Assembly (NCBI RefSeq): GCF_017115095.1
Contig: NZ_JABXKI010000139.1
Coordinates: forward strand, 1-48,116
Source: Nostoc sp. NMS4
Lineage (GTDB): Bacteria; Cyanobacteriota; Cyanobacteriia; Cyanobacteriales; Nostocaceae
DNA: 48,116 nt
Direction of reading: 5' to 3'
The notes beneath the pieces are model-generated. The model was given only the letters and a program-made list of their open reading frames with translations, did not search any database and had not been told where the DNA came from. The position numbers and the translations under genes were made by a program. Positions 1-8,775 of this stretch are shown one piece after another. Numbering within the stretch: position 1 is the stretch's first letter; each line of letters opens with the position of its first letter.

Positions 1-2
1 CG

Positions 3-644
3 ATGCCACCTCTGGTACGTCAGGTTTTTGACCGCAATACCCGCGACTTTAAAACTAGCTTGTTCGGTGCTTTAACTGATGCAGTGAAGCAATGGCTGAC
101 TAAAACAGAAGTAGTCAGTGGCTACGTATTTGAACCCCAACGCAAAGCTGCGATCGGCTATTTTCAAGTGCAACTTGACCGGAATGGTGAAGTTCCCCAT
201 ACGGCAACGCTGACGGTTCATCCTGCTTATACCTGGCTTTATCCAGAATTATTATCCCAACTGGCTCGCATTGCCCAAGATTTTCCCCAACAAGGGTTAC
301 AACTAGCCTCTTCAGACTATCAAGCAGAGCGAGAAGAATATTTGGAGCGAATTGGGGCAAAACGCATAGAACATACATTAGTGATGTCTCGCTCGGTGTG
401 GCATAAGCTACGGGAGTCTAAATTTGTCTCCTTAGAAGGAATCCAGTGGACTGATATGCTGCAAGGTTTACAACCGACTCGTAAACCGATACCAGGTGGG
501 ATGTCATGGATACAACCAGGAAAGTTGCCATCATCAGATAAACCTCTGCAAAGCTTGTCAGAACCGATTAACTTTTCGGTAAAAAACCCTAGTATCGAAA
601 CATCGCCGATTTCTGAATCAGCAGATGGACAGCAGGAGAATTAG
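3..644 (+). CDS. GNAT-like acetyltransferase, C-terminal part (5' end outside window)
   Basis: The frame is open from the left edge, so the ATG at 3 is probably internal and only the last ~213 residues are seen. The first ~130 residues look like the second half of a GNAT fold: a strand ending in AAIGYFQVQLD, a TATLTVHP strand, then a helix ending in a late LERIGAKRIEHTLVMSRS strand, where GNAT enzymes close the acetyl-CoA pocket. The last ~80 residues are polar, proline- and serine-rich and probably disordered. The stop codon lies 1 nt before the GTG start of ruvX, so the two genes are probably co-transcribed. The family is judged by eye from this partial sequence; substrate unknown. Confidence 0.6.
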   Translation: MPPLVRQVFDRNTRDFKTSLFGALTDAVKQWLTKTEVVSGYVFEPQRKAAIGYFQVQLDRNGEVPHTATLTVHPAYTWLYPELLSQLARIAQDFPQQGLQLASSDYQAEREEYLERIGAKRIEHTLVMSRSVWHKLRESKFVSLEGIQWTDMLQGLQPTRKPIPGGMSWIQPGKLPSSDKPLQSLSEPINFSVKNPSIETSPISESADGQQEN

Positions 645-645
645 T

Positions 646-1122
646 GTGATATCCCAAGGGCAACCAAAACCCTTTATTTCAGCATTGGGACTAGATTTTG
701 GTCGCAAGCGGATTGGTGTGGCTGGGTGCGATCGCACGGGTTTAATTGCCACGGGAATCACCACTATTGAGCGCACATCTTTTGAGCAAGATGTCAAGCA
801 AATCAGACAAATAGTTAATGAACGTGAGGTGCAAGTTCTAGTTATGGGCTTACCTTATTCAATGGATGGCTCACTAGGATTTCAGGCTCGTCAAGTTCAG
901 AAATTTACTACAAGACTTTCTAAAGCACTAAACCTGCCTGTGGAATATATGGATGAGCGATTAACTTCATTTCAAGCAGAGCAACTGCTGATAGCCGAAA
1001 ACCGCTCCCCGTCACGCCATAAAGGTTTGATTGACCGCAAGGCAGCCGCTTTGATTTTGCAACAATGGCTGGATGTTAAGCGTGCCAGTTCCCGCAGTTC
1101 AGTTGCAGCTATTGAATATTGA
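646..1122 (+). CDS. ruvX: RuvX/YqgF-type putative Holliday junction resolvase
   Basis: RNase H-fold protein of the YqgF/RuvX family, known for pre-16S rRNA 5'-end processing and proposed as a Holliday junction resolvase. Visible motifs are the first acidic strand LDFGRKRIGVAG, the VMGLPYSMDGS loop, the DERLTS motif and the C-terminal DRKAAALILQQWLD helix, which carries the last acidic residue. I chose the GTG at 646 because a Shine-Dalgarno AGGAGA lies at 634-639, 6 nt upstream. The in-frame ATG at 625 lies inside the preceding gene with no such site and would add seven residues. Length (~158 aa) is normal for the family. Confidence 0.9.
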   Translation: MISQGQPKPFISALGLDFGRKRIGVAGCDRTGLIATGITTIERTSFEQDVKQIRQIVNEREVQVLVMGLPYSMDGSLGFQARQVQKFTTRLSKALNLPVEYMDERLTSFQAEQLLIAENRSPSRHKGLIDRKAAALILQQWLDVKRASSRSSVAAIEY

Positions 1123-1264
1123 TACCTTTTAACATGATATTCTAAAAACGATTAGCCAGTAGTTGTATTTACGTGTAAAGCTATTTGGTTGACATAATAT
1201 GTCATTAATATAGTTAAGCGATTTTCAAGCTTGCTGGTATTTATTAAATTTCTACATTTCGGCT

Positions 1265-1837
1265 ATGTTTTCCCCTCCATTTCCTGAAGAAAATGATAAC
1301 GCTCATGCGGGTTCCATCACTTTAACCGATGACAAAGGGCGATCGCTCGATTGTTATATAGAGCATTCCCTAGAGGTAGATGGACAAGAATACGTTTTGC
1401 TGCTTCCTGTAGACTCACCTGTGGAAATTTTTTCTTGGGAAGGTGACGGTGAGGAAGAAGAAGCGGTTCTAGTAGAAGACGACACCATCATTGAGCAAAT
1501 TTTTGCTAATGCTCAAGCTGTACTATCTGAGCAGAACTTGATATTAAAGAACACAGCTTATGCTCTAACTGTTGCAGGTGATTTACCGCCAGTAGAAGAA
1601 TCAGAACTCTTTACCTTAGAAATCGAAGACGAAGAGGCGGATTTAGAGCCTGAGCAATTACAGCTACTCGCTAGCTTTTATGAGGAAGATCAGGAGTATG
1701 CAATTTATACACCCCTAGATCCTCTGTTGTTTTTTGCACGGATAACAAAAACAGGTGAACCTGAATTACTTTCTCCAGAGGAGTTCCGCAAAGTGCAGCC
1801 TCTGTTAGAAGAACATCTTTTTAATGAAGTTGAATAA
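1265..1837 (+). CDS. DUF3727 domain protein
   Basis: Acidic 190-residue cytoplasmic protein with no signal peptide or membrane segment. The N-terminal half (SITLTDDKGRSLDCYIEHSL, then EVDGQEYVLLLPVDSPVEIF) resembles the small beta domain of DUF1292/DUF3727 proteins. A second related half follows (LASFYEEDQEYAIYTPLDPLLFFAR). The family is common in cyanobacteria and also occurs in plastid lineages; its biochemical role is not established to my knowledge. It sits between ruvX and a YqeG phosphatase, a gene neighbourhood I recall as recurrent in cyanobacteria. The 142-bp gap upstream is AT-rich and can hold its own promoter. Confidence 0.75.
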   Translation: MFSPPFPEENDNAHAGSITLTDDKGRSLDCYIEHSLEVDGQEYVLLLPVDSPVEIFSWEGDGEEEEAVLVEDDTIIEQIFANAQAVLSEQNLILKNTAYALTVAGDLPPVEESELFTLEIEDEEADLEPEQLQLLASFYEEDQEYAIYTPLDPLLFFARITKTGEPELLSPEEFRKVQPLLEEHLFNEVE

Positions 1838-2030
1838 GATTAAAAATTCAAAATGTAATATTTTCATTTTGAATTTTTTAATTATGAATTTTCATTCTCA
1901 GCACAATCTACTTAAACTTTTTACCATGTCCCATTAAATGTGGATGAATGGAAACAATTAATCTTGTTTAAGATTCGGGTAAAAATACTTTGGTAAGGAT
2001 TTTCGAGCCAAAATAAAAAATTGGTATAAG

Positions 2031-2666
2031 ATGCTGAAAATGGCTTATGGCGATTTTACATTAAGTAAATTTAAAAAGTCATTCAGCATCCGCATTGATG
2101 AAGAAACTGATTTATGTGCTGACATAGGACCTTTACAGGCAAGTGATAAACTCAAAAATTCTTTAGAAGAAACTACAGAACTAGCTTTAGCAATTAATAC
2201 TGAAAAAGCTCGTTCAGAAATGATTATCACTCCGATATTATTGGAGGTAAGACGCAGGGCTAACTATCCAATTAGTTTATTTTCGGGAACAGATTTTAAT
2301 GTAGATTTAGAAAAAGGTCTGAATGGATATTGTGACTTTATCATCAGCCGTTCTAAAGAACAACTAACGATTAATGTGCCTGTGGTGGTTATTATTGAAG
2401 CAAAAAATGAAAATATTAAAGGTGGATTAGGTGAATGTGCAGCTGCAATGTTGGCAGCACAATTGTTTAATCAACAAGAAGGAAATGAAATCAGAAAAAT
2501 TTACGGTGCGTTAACAACAGGGGATATTTGGAAGTTTTTAAAGTTAGAAGAAAACGATATATTTATTGATTTAAGTAATTACTACATCAAAGAAATAGAT
2601 AAGATTCTAGGGATTTTATCTCAAAATGTTCAGGGGGATATTCCAGGATGGAGTTCGACTAACTAA
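2031..2666 (+). CDS. unknown protein with a possible PD-(D/E)XK nuclease core
   Basis: I do not recognise this 211-residue protein. The middle has the pattern of a PD-(D/E)XK nuclease fold: an early glutamate in EKARSEMIITPILLEVRR, an acidic residue in GYCDFIISRS, a hydrophobic strand ending in an acid and lysine (VVVIIEAKNENIKGG), and a following helix with glutamine (AAAMLAAQLFNQQ). That is the usual order of the active-site residues. An ATG nine bases downstream (2040) is an alternative start. It is more AT-rich than its neighbours and separates DUF3727 from the phosphatase gene, so it may be an insertion into an otherwise conserved neighbourhood. The nuclease assignment is inference. Confidence 0.6.
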   Translation: MLKMAYGDFTLSKFKKSFSIRIDEETDLCADIGPLQASDKLKNSLEETTELALAINTEKARSEMIITPILLEVRRRANYPISLFSGTDFNVDLEKGLNGYCDFIISRSKEQLTINVPVVVIIEAKNENIKGGLGECAAAMLAAQLFNQQEGNEIRKIYGALTTGDIWKFLKLEENDIFIDLSNYYIKEIDKILGILSQNVQGDIPGWSSTN

Positions 2667-2719
2667 ACTATATTGGGTTATGCTCATTTGTCTTAACTAT
2701 CTACATTTGACTGTTGACT

Positions 2720-3259
2720 ATGGTCTGGAACAATCTTTTACAGCCTGACTTGATTTTAGAGGGTTCAGTGTTGAACCTAACACCAGATATTATCCAAAAA
2801 TACGGGCTTAAAGGGCTGGTATTGGATGTAGATGAAACTTTAGTACCCTTTACAGTCGGAATGGCTTCCCCAGAGCTACGAGAGTGGGTAGAGCAAATCC
2901 GTACCTATACTGCATTGTGCTTGGTGAGTAATAACCTGAGTGAAGCGCGAATTGGTGGAATTGCGCGATCGCTCAACTTACCTTACTACTTAGGTGCAGC
3001 CAAGCCTTCCCGCCGCAAAATTAGAGCCGCACTTCGGGGAATGGATCTACCAGTGCATCAAGTGGGGATGGTAGGCGATCGCTTATTTACCGATGTTTTG
3101 GCTGGTAATCGTTTGGGAATGTTTACCATTTTAGTTGAACCAATAGTCCATGCAGACGCAGCCCTCCGTTCTCATCCCATCCGCAACTTTGAAGTTTGGA
3201 TATCTGAAATTTTGGGAGCATCTATTACACCAAAGAAAAAGAAGATTCACAAAAGTTGA
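2720..3259 (+). CDS. YqeG-family HAD IIIA phosphatase
   Basis: Haloacid-dehalogenase-fold phosphatase of the YqeG type, about 179 residues. Motif I is LDVDETLVPF (nucleophile DxD), motif II is the CLVSNN strand, the conserved lysine is in GAAKPSRRK, and motif III/IV is MVGDRLFTDVLAGNRLGM. Family members act on phosphorylated metabolites; relatives include mitochondrial and plant phosphatidylglycerophosphate phosphatases, so a role in phosphatidylglycerol synthesis is possible but inferred. The start is set at ATG 2720; the TTG two codons earlier has no better ribosome site. The C-terminus is a short lysine-rich tail (PKKKKIHKS). Confidence 0.85.
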   Translation: MVWNNLLQPDLILEGSVLNLTPDIIQKYGLKGLVLDVDETLVPFTVGMASPELREWVEQIRTYTALCLVSNNLSEARIGGIARSLNLPYYLGAAKPSRRKIRAALRGMDLPVHQVGMVGDRLFTDVLAGNRLGMFTILVEPIVHADAALRSHPIRNFEVWISEILGASITPKKKKIHKS

Positions 3260-3393
3260 CAAATCGTCAGGAAAGTAAATCTAAAGAAATGCTTAAGGAA
3301 TCATACTGGAACCAAAAAATCGGGGATCATAAGTATTAATAACATGGGGTCAGCCAAAAAAGACCCTAACTCATACTAAGTAAATATACTTCC

Positions 3394-3434
3394 GTAAAGC
3401 GTCAACCTTCACTATAGAGGGATTGGCGCTTTAC
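3394..3434 (+). terminator. hairpin after the YqeG gene
   Basis: GTAAAGCGTCAA at 3394-3405 pairs with TTGGCGCTTTAC at 3423-3434 with one mismatch across a 17-nt loop. It has no real T tract, so it may be an intrinsic terminator or only a stable mRNA end. Confidence 0.4.
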
Positions 3435-3440
3435 AAATTG

Positions 3441-3510
3441 AGTTAGGAGTTAGAAGTTATGAGTTATGAATTAAATTCAACTCCTAACTCCTAACTCCTA
3501 ACTCCTAACT
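3441..3510 (+). repeat. 7-bp STRR (CTCCTAA) with an inverted copy, directly before proB
   Basis: Four to five tandem CTCCTAA units fill 3479-3510. An inverted copy, AGTTAGGAGTTAG, lies at 3441-3453, so the leader can fold back on itself. The proB ATG follows 6 nt after the array, and the place where a Shine-Dalgarno would be is occupied by repeat sequence. Confidence 0.85.
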
Positions 3511-3516
3511 TTTTAG

Positions 3517-4626
3517 ATGTCACTAACAATTGTTGTCAAAATCGGTACTTCCAGCCTAACTCAACCAGAAACGGGACAATTAGCACTTTCGACGATCGCT
3601 ACCTTGGCGGAAACACTCTGCAATTTAAGAAGCCAAGGACATCGAGTGATTTTGGTTTCTTCTGGCGCTGTGGGGGTGGGTTGTGCGCGGTTGGGCTTAA
3701 CTGAACGTCCGAAAGCGATCGCACTGAAACAGGCTGTAGCAGCAGTTGGACAAGGTAGGTTAATTCGGATATACGATGATCTATTTACTACTTTGCAACA
3801 AGCGATCGCTCAAGTATTACTAACACGTAGCGACTTAGTACAACGCAGCCGCTATCTCAACGCCTACAACACCTTTCAGGAATTACTGGGACTGGGAGTG
3901 ATCCCCATAGTCAATGAAAATGATACCGTCGCCATAGACGAATTAAAATTTGGTGATAATGATACCCTTTCGGCATTGGTTGCTAGCTTAGTAGAAGCAG
4001 ATTGGCTATTTTTACTTACTGATGTTGATAGATTGTACTCAGCCGATCCGCGTTCCGTGCCAGATGCGCGACCGATCGCATTAGTTAGTAGCATTAAAGA
4101 ATTAGCAGAATTACAGATACAAACAAGTTCCCAAGGTTCCCAGTGGGGAACTGGTGGGATGACGACAAAAATTTCGGCTGCGAGAATTGCGATCGCGGCG
4201 GGAGTACGTACCGTAATTACCCAAGGGCGATTTCCCCGGAATATCGAAAAAATTATTCAAGGTGAACTGATTGGGACGCATTTTGAACCGCAACCTGAAC
4301 CAACTTCGGCGCGTAAACGTTGGATAGCTTACGGACTTTTACCTGCGGGTAAATTGTATTTAGATGAAGGTGCGATCGCGGCAATTTCTCTAGCCGGAAA
4401 ATCGTTATTAGCTGCTGGAATTAAGCTAGTAGAAGGAGAGTTTGACACACAAGAAGCAGTGCAATTATGTGATACCAACGGTAACGAAATTGCCAGAGGA
4501 CTTGTAAATTACAACAGCAATGAACTGCAAAAGATTCGCGGCTATCATTCACGAGAAATTTCCACAATTTTAGGATATGCCGGTGCAGAAACCGTGATTC
4601 ATCGGGATAATTTGGTTTTGACTTAA
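3517..4626 (+). CDS. proB: glutamate 5-kinase
   Basis: Phosphorylates L-glutamate with ATP to gamma-glutamyl phosphate, the first step of proline synthesis, in the cytoplasm. The amino-acid kinase domain covers residues ~1-255, with [10 protein letters not shown] (phosphate loop), [43 protein letters not shown] and [11 protein letters not shown]-terminal PUA domain occupies ~275-365, giving the full two-domain form (369 aa). proA is not adjacent. The start is unambiguous, but no Shine-Dalgarno is visible because the leader is a 7-bp repeat array. Confidence 0.95.
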   Translation: MSLTIVVKIGTSSLTQPETGQLALSTIATLAETLCNLRSQGHRVILVSSGAVGVGCARLGLTERPKAIALKQAVAAVGQGRLIRIYDDLFTTLQQAIAQVLLTRSDLVQRSRYLNAYNTFQELLGLGVIPIVNENDTVAIDELKFGDNDTLSALVASLVEADWLFLLTDVDRLYSADPRSVPDARPIALVSSIKELAELQIQTSSQGSQWGTGGMTTKISAARIAIAAGVRTVITQGRFPRNIEKIIQGELIGTHFEPQPEPTSARKRWIAYGLLPAGKLYLDEGAIAAISLAGKSLLAAGIKLVEGEFDTQEAVQLCDTNGNEIARGLVNYNSNELQKIRGYHSREISTILGYAGAETVIHRDNLVLT

Positions 4627-4678
4627 AATGGAAATGAGATAAATTTTGTGACTGCTAACTGAGAGGGCAAAAAATATT

Positions 4679-5269
4679 ATGACTCAAACGTTAGAAAATG
4701 CTGTTAACTTACCAGAAGAACAACGCTTCTTTCGACATGGGTTAAGTTGGGAAAAGTTTAAAGCGATTCAAGCCAGCTTTGAAAATGTACCAGGTGTGCG
4801 GTTGTTTTATTGTCAGGGAATTTTAGAAATTGTGACTATTGGTAAGCCGCATGAGGTAATTAAGTGTTTAACTGGTTTACTCCTGGGACAGTATTTTGTG
4901 GAACAGGGGATTGAATTTTTTCCCAGTGGGAGTTTTAGCCAGATTATTCCTGAGATAGTAGAATATCAAGCTGACTTATCTTATTGCTTTGGAACCGACA
5001 AACCTGTACCAGACTTGTGCATTGAAGTAGTGATTACTAGCGGTAGTCCCATCAAACTACAGAAATACAAATTAATGCAAGTCCCAGAAGTTTGGTTTTG
5101 GGAAGACGGCACATTTGAGGTTTACTGCTTACGAGAACAAGAATATGAGAAAGTTGTTAAAAGTGAGCTATTAGCAGAATTAGATTTATCCTTGCTCAAT
5201 CGTTGTCTTTTGTTGTCGTCTCCCTTGGAAGCAATTAGGGAGTTTCGTCAAAATATTCAAAAGTCATAG
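4679..5269 (+). CDS. Uma2-family (DUF820) putative endonuclease
   Basis: 196-residue member of the Uma2/DUF820 family, which has a PD-(D/E)XK nuclease fold and is greatly expanded in cyanobacteria. Visible core: GILEIVTIGKPHE (helix-strand entry with the conserved His-Glu), the acidic PDLCIEVVITSGSP motif (PD...E-x-V), the KLQKYKLMQVPEVWFWEDG helix and strand, and a trailing YCLREQEY strand. The KYxxxxVPEVW pattern is diagnostic. Its biological role is unknown; links to mobile elements have been suggested. A GAGAGGG sequence 13-19 nt upstream is a loose ribosome site. A related full gene lies at 8776-9399 and a remnant at 9469-9678. Confidence 0.85.
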   Translation: MTQTLENAVNLPEEQRFFRHGLSWEKFKAIQASFENVPGVRLFYCQGILEIVTIGKPHEVIKCLTGLLLGQYFVEQGIEFFPSGSFSQIIPEIVEYQADLSYCFGTDKPVPDLCIEVVITSGSPIKLQKYKLMQVPEVWFWEDGTFEVYCLREQEYEKVVKSELLAELDLSLLNRCLLLSSPLEAIREFRQNIQKS

Positions 5270-5307
5270 TGAAACGATTAGTGATTTTTCAATTTCACCA
5301 TATTCTT

Positions 5308-5478
5308 AAGGGACTTCCAAGAAATAAATTATTCAAATAAACGAACCACAGAGACAAGGCAGCGCGGTCTTGGGGGTTTCCCCCATGAGCGACTGCCGCG
5401 CAGAGAACACAGAGGGAAAATAAATAGAGAGAATTCTTGCATCAGTTTAGGGATATTTTTTTATTTGGAAGTTTCTAA
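5308..5478. mobile_element. MITE-like element, copy 1 (GGGACTTCCAA ends)
   Basis: The left end AAGGGACTTCCAAGAAATAA and right end TTTATTTGGAAGTTTCTAA are imperfect inverted repeats. Copies with the same ends are at 37038-37165 and 38836-38963. The interior here differs from the other two: it holds a palindromic GGGGGTTTCCCCC-type repeat and a CGCAGAGAACACAGAGG-type repeat. TAA flanks both ends, as in the other copies. There is no coding capacity. It lies in the ~300-bp gap between Uma2 and the beta-helix gene. Confidence 0.65.
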
Positions 5479-5566
5479 CCTAACAGTATTGAGTCAGCGC
5501 CAGTCGTACAGAATACCCAACTGAATTCTGACTCCTGACTCCTGAATTCTCTTTTATCAACGTTCC

Positions 5567-7249
5567 TTACCACTCCCATCGACCGATGTCAGGTGCAGAA
5601 CCGGAGTAAGAAAGTCCGACATTAGTTCCTTTATCCACCACAAGACTACGTGACGAAGCCGGTTTGTAGTAAGAGTTCCAACGATCGCCCGTGCTTGTAA
5701 ATCTTGGTTCACCCTGGATATTTGTCGCATTAACCGCGAATTGGATCTGCCAAGTTGACTTTGCTGGGTTCGTATTTCTGCGGAGATTATTAGTAAAAGC
5801 AATGTTCTTACCTCCTTGCACATCGTCTCCTTGAGAGTTCAAAAACACATTATTTTTGAGCGATATCCTGTCTGCGGAGTTGATCTGTAGGCTATTCCCT
5901 AATGTATCGAACACGTTGTTGTGAATATTGATGTTGGAAGCTGGATCGGGAATAAAGACGGCAGCACTGTTCCCGAAACCAAATTGAACTTTACGAGCGA
6001 CATTTGCGAAAATATTATTGTGGATATTGATGTCGTGATTTTCTATAGTTCCGCCCCATGCTTTCCCTCCCCAGATCGCAATACCGAAGCCCTTATCCTG
6101 AAAGTAGGAGTCAGATATCTCCACTCCGCTTAAGGCAACCTCGATTGACTCCTTAACACTCTGTCCGTCAATATCTTTTATTCGTAAGTTTCGGATCTTG
6201 AGATTGCTTGGGTGTGTAGCTGTCGGCTGGTATTCATTCATTATTGAATGATTGACCATCGATAACCACGTATTACAGGTAACGTTGTAGATTTGGTTTC
6301 CATAACTCAAATTCCAAAGTTCAATGGCAGCATCCTCGCTCCACTGGGAATCAATTTCTGGAACCTGGATGTCGCAATCGTGAATCTTCACGTTACGTAT
6401 ATGACCGACATGCATGAACTTTATGCCGTATCCTTTATTTTCTCGGATAGTAATGTTGTAGATGTCAGCGCCATCGAGTCCTCCAAGTCTCAAGTTACCG
6501 GTAGATCCTCCCGATACTCCATCCGATGCAGAGTTGATAAACGTACAATCATGTATCGTTGTGTTCTTCATCCACTTTCCCTCTGGAAGCGGCACGTACC
6601 ACCACATGTTGCCACGCGTAAAAACTGCACCACTGTGCTGGAAGTTTTTGAACGTGACATGATGCGTAGTAACGTTGTTACGATTTTCTACCCAGATGCC
6701 GGCTTTGATGGTTTTGCCGTTCCCGTCTATGGTGAAGCCGCCTAACGTCTGATTACCGTCTGTCGCTTCAATCATCTCGGAAGGAGATCCGTACCGAGGG
6801 TTCGAGCCGGAGTAGCTAGGCGAGACAAGCTGAATAATGCTTCCATAATGCCAAAGACTCCAGTCACTAGTGCCAGTATTTACTCCTGGAGCCGGAATAG
6901 CACCGTTGCTAGTGATAGTCACGCTTGATTCACCAGCTCCCTCGATATTCACTCCCGGTGGAAGTACCGTCGCTTCCGTTTCCCTGTAGACACCTGGGTT
7001 CAAATAAATCGTGTAGTTTTGATTCGGTTGAACTACTTTTGCTGCATACGCCAACGTTTTCAATGGATTGGCTAGCGATCCATTGCCTTGGTTATCGCTT
7101 CCCGTGGGAGATACGTAGACGTACAAGCTCGTGGTAGATTGGGCAGCCACAGTTTTCTGCGTAGTTCCTAACTGGGTTGTGACTACAGCTACTAAAACAA
7201 TAGTAGCTAAAGCTGCGTAGGAAAGAAGGGAGCGGAGAGTCTTTATCAT
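5567..7249 (-). CDS. secreted right-handed parallel beta-helix protein
   Basis: 560 residues. Residues ~1-36 are a Sec signal peptide: a basic start, the hydrophobic stretch YAALATIVLVAVVTT, and an AAQ cleavage region. Next comes YVSPTGSDNQGNGSLANP, the DUF1565-type opening of many beta-helix proteins, followed by ladders of short strands with Asn turns (VTFKNFQHSG, NIHNNIFANV, ISLKNNVFLN). These form a pectate-lyase-like solenoid from ~45 to ~540, ending in APDIGRWEW, typical of this group. Likely an extracellular polysaccharide-binding or -cleaving protein; catalytic residues cannot be assigned. It stands alone with a ~275-bp leader and few HIP1 sites compared with its neighbours, which may point to acquisition by transfer. 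Confidence 0.8.
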   Translation of the reverse strand: MIKTLRSLLSYAALATIVLVAVVTTQLGTTQKTVAAQSTTSLYVYVSPTGSDNQGNGSLANPLKTLAYAAKVVQPNQNYTIYLNPGVYRETEATVLPPGVNIEGAGESSVTITSNGAIPAPGVNTGTSDWSLWHYGSIIQLVSPSYSGSNPRYGSPSEMIEATDGNQTLGGFTIDGNGKTIKAGIWVENRNNVTTHHVTFKNFQHSGAVFTRGNMWWYVPLPEGKWMKNTTIHDCTFINSASDGVSGGSTGNLRLGGLDGADIYNITIRENKGYGIKFMHVGHIRNVKIHDCDIQVPEIDSQWSEDAAIELWNLSYGNQIYNVTCNTWLSMVNHSIMNEYQPTATHPSNLKIRNLRIKDIDGQSVKESIEVALSGVEISDSYFQDKGFGIAIWGGKAWGGTIENHDINIHNNIFANVARKVQFGFGNSAAVFIPDPASNINIHNNVFDTLGNSLQINSADRISLKNNVFLNSQGDDVQGGKNIAFTNNLRRNTNPAKSTWQIQFAVNATNIQGEPRFTSTGDRWNSYYKPASSRSLVVDKGTNVGLSYSGSAPDIGRWEW

Positions 7250-7525
7250 TACTCAAAGGAGGGAAAGGCGATAGATGGACAGAAGGGAGCGGAGAAATGA
7301 GAATAGAATCTTTTCTACCGCATGAAATACTACGGCGGGGAAATCTTCCTCGTCTCTGCAAGCAGCAAATAAGCGTACTTGGAAATTTTTGTCTAGTACC
7401 TATCGATAGATAAGCTGTAAAAAACTTACCATTCCATCTTTCACCTAATTATTAAGATTTATTCACCTAAATTCACATCCTCTACCCAGTTCTGTTTGCA
7501 CTTATGGATTCCACACCTCACTCAT

Positions 7526-8500
7526 TTACAAATTTGAGATTGTCATAGAAGCGATCGCCACACCGCCCCACAATGGTGCATCATCACCCAGCAACGCCGG
7601 CACAATTTCAAAATCAACCTCTGGTAAAGCCGTCTCCCGCGCCACCTGACACACCACCTGCCAAAAATCCTCCCCCGCCTTCATCACACTGCCTCCCAAT
7701 ACAAAGCGCTGCGGATTCATCAAATTTGCCACATTGCCAATACCCACACCCAGCGCCCAAGCAGCCTTATCCAAAACTTCCTTAGCCAAATCATCACCCC
7801 TTGCCGCCGCCTCACTTACCAACTGTCCCGTCAGCAACGTTAAATCATCCCCCACCAAACCCCTCAAAACCTCTCCATCTCTGAGTCCTCCGCGCCTCTG
7901 CGGTTCGCTTTCCAAAATTTCCCTAACATTTTGCGCCAGATAACGCCCCGAAGCCAAACGTTCCACACATCCCCGCTTCCCACACAAACAAACTGGCCCA
8001 GCAGGATCGACAACGATATGTCCAATTTCGCCAGCCATCCCACCAGCACCCCGCCAAGGCTGGCCATTGAGTATCCAACCACCACCTACGCCAGTGCTGA
8101 CAGTAATATAAAACAGGCTATCGTATCCCTGTCCCGCACCAAAACGGTGTTCACCCAAAGCAGCAATATTAGCGTCATTGTCTACATCAACAGGAACACT
8201 AAACTCATCTTCTAACAACGCTTTGAGAGGAATGTTTTCCCATCCAGCGACATGATGAGATAGTCGCACCGTCCCCGTGGAAGCATCAACAGGCCCGCCA
8301 AAGCTGACACCGATCGCAGCAGGTTTTGTGTCTTGCAACAGAGAGTAAATTAGCGATCGCATTATTTCCAAGTCAGTGCTAGCATCTGCACCTACTGGCG
8401 AGAGACGACGTTCATAACGCAACCACGTTCTAGAACCAGCATTTACCAATGCCGCCGCTAGCTTAGTTCCGCCAAAATCGAGAGCTAAAATTAATGTCAT
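7526..8500 (-). CDS. ROK-family sugar kinase
   Basis: 324-residue ROK protein, most likely a glucokinase-type hexose kinase. The ATP phosphate motif is ALDFGGTKLAAALV (residues 5-18). The sugar-binding region has DVDNDANIAALGEHRFGAG and GEIGHIVVDP, and the zinc-binding CLCGKRGCVE motif follows. No HTH domain precedes the kinase, so it is an enzyme rather than a ROK repressor. Residues ~197-209 (SEPQRRGGLRDGE) are encoded by a dispersed CGCAGAGGCGCGGAGG-type genomic repeat lying in frame. Divergent from the Uma2 gene at 8776. Exact sugar not determinable. Confidence 0.88.
   Translation of the reverse strand: MTLILALDFGGTKLAAALVNAGSRTWLRYERRLSPVGADASTDLEIMRSLIYSLLQDTKPAAIGVSFGGPVDASTGTVRLSHHVAGWENIPLKALLEDEFSVPVDVDNDANIAALGEHRFGAGQGYDSLFYITVSTGVGGGWILNGQPWRGAGGMAGEIGHIVVDPAGPVCLCGKRGCVERLASGRYLAQNVREILESEPQRRGGLRDGEVLRGLVGDDLTLLTGQLVSEAAARGDDLAKEVLDKAAWALGVGIGNVANLMNPQRFVLGGSVMKAGEDFWQVVCQVARETALPEVDFEIVPALLGDDAPLWGGVAIASMTISNL
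7876..7908 (-). repeat. dispersed CGCAGAGG-type repeat inside the ROK gene
   Basis: On the minus strand this reads GAACCGCAGAGGCGCGGAGG plus flanks, the same repeat type seen non-coding near 9690, 11700, 38740-38832 and 46300. It keeps the reading frame and adds about a dozen charged residues. Confidence 0.6.
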
Positions 8501-8775
8501 AGTTTTTTATACCTCTTTTGAATTATTACCATACGTGGTTTATTTCTCAAGAAAGATGTTTAAAAATGAAATAAATGCTATGCCTACGGCGGTAAACCAC
8601 GCAGTCTTAGCAATGCTGGAATTCATCAAGGAGCGATCGCACTTTATTCTGGTAGTTGATGATTAGGGATCGGTAGAACCGTAAACGCCGTGAACCAAAA
8701 AAGAAGTTAAAATAAGCAAACTGCGCGACTACGCCATCTTTAATTTGCTCATCTGGAAACAGACTGGAGACTCAA

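Noticed and set aside
6293..6745. 150-codon + strand frame opposite the beta-helix gene
   Set aside because: Shadow of the minus-strand gene, which has a signal peptide and clear repeats.
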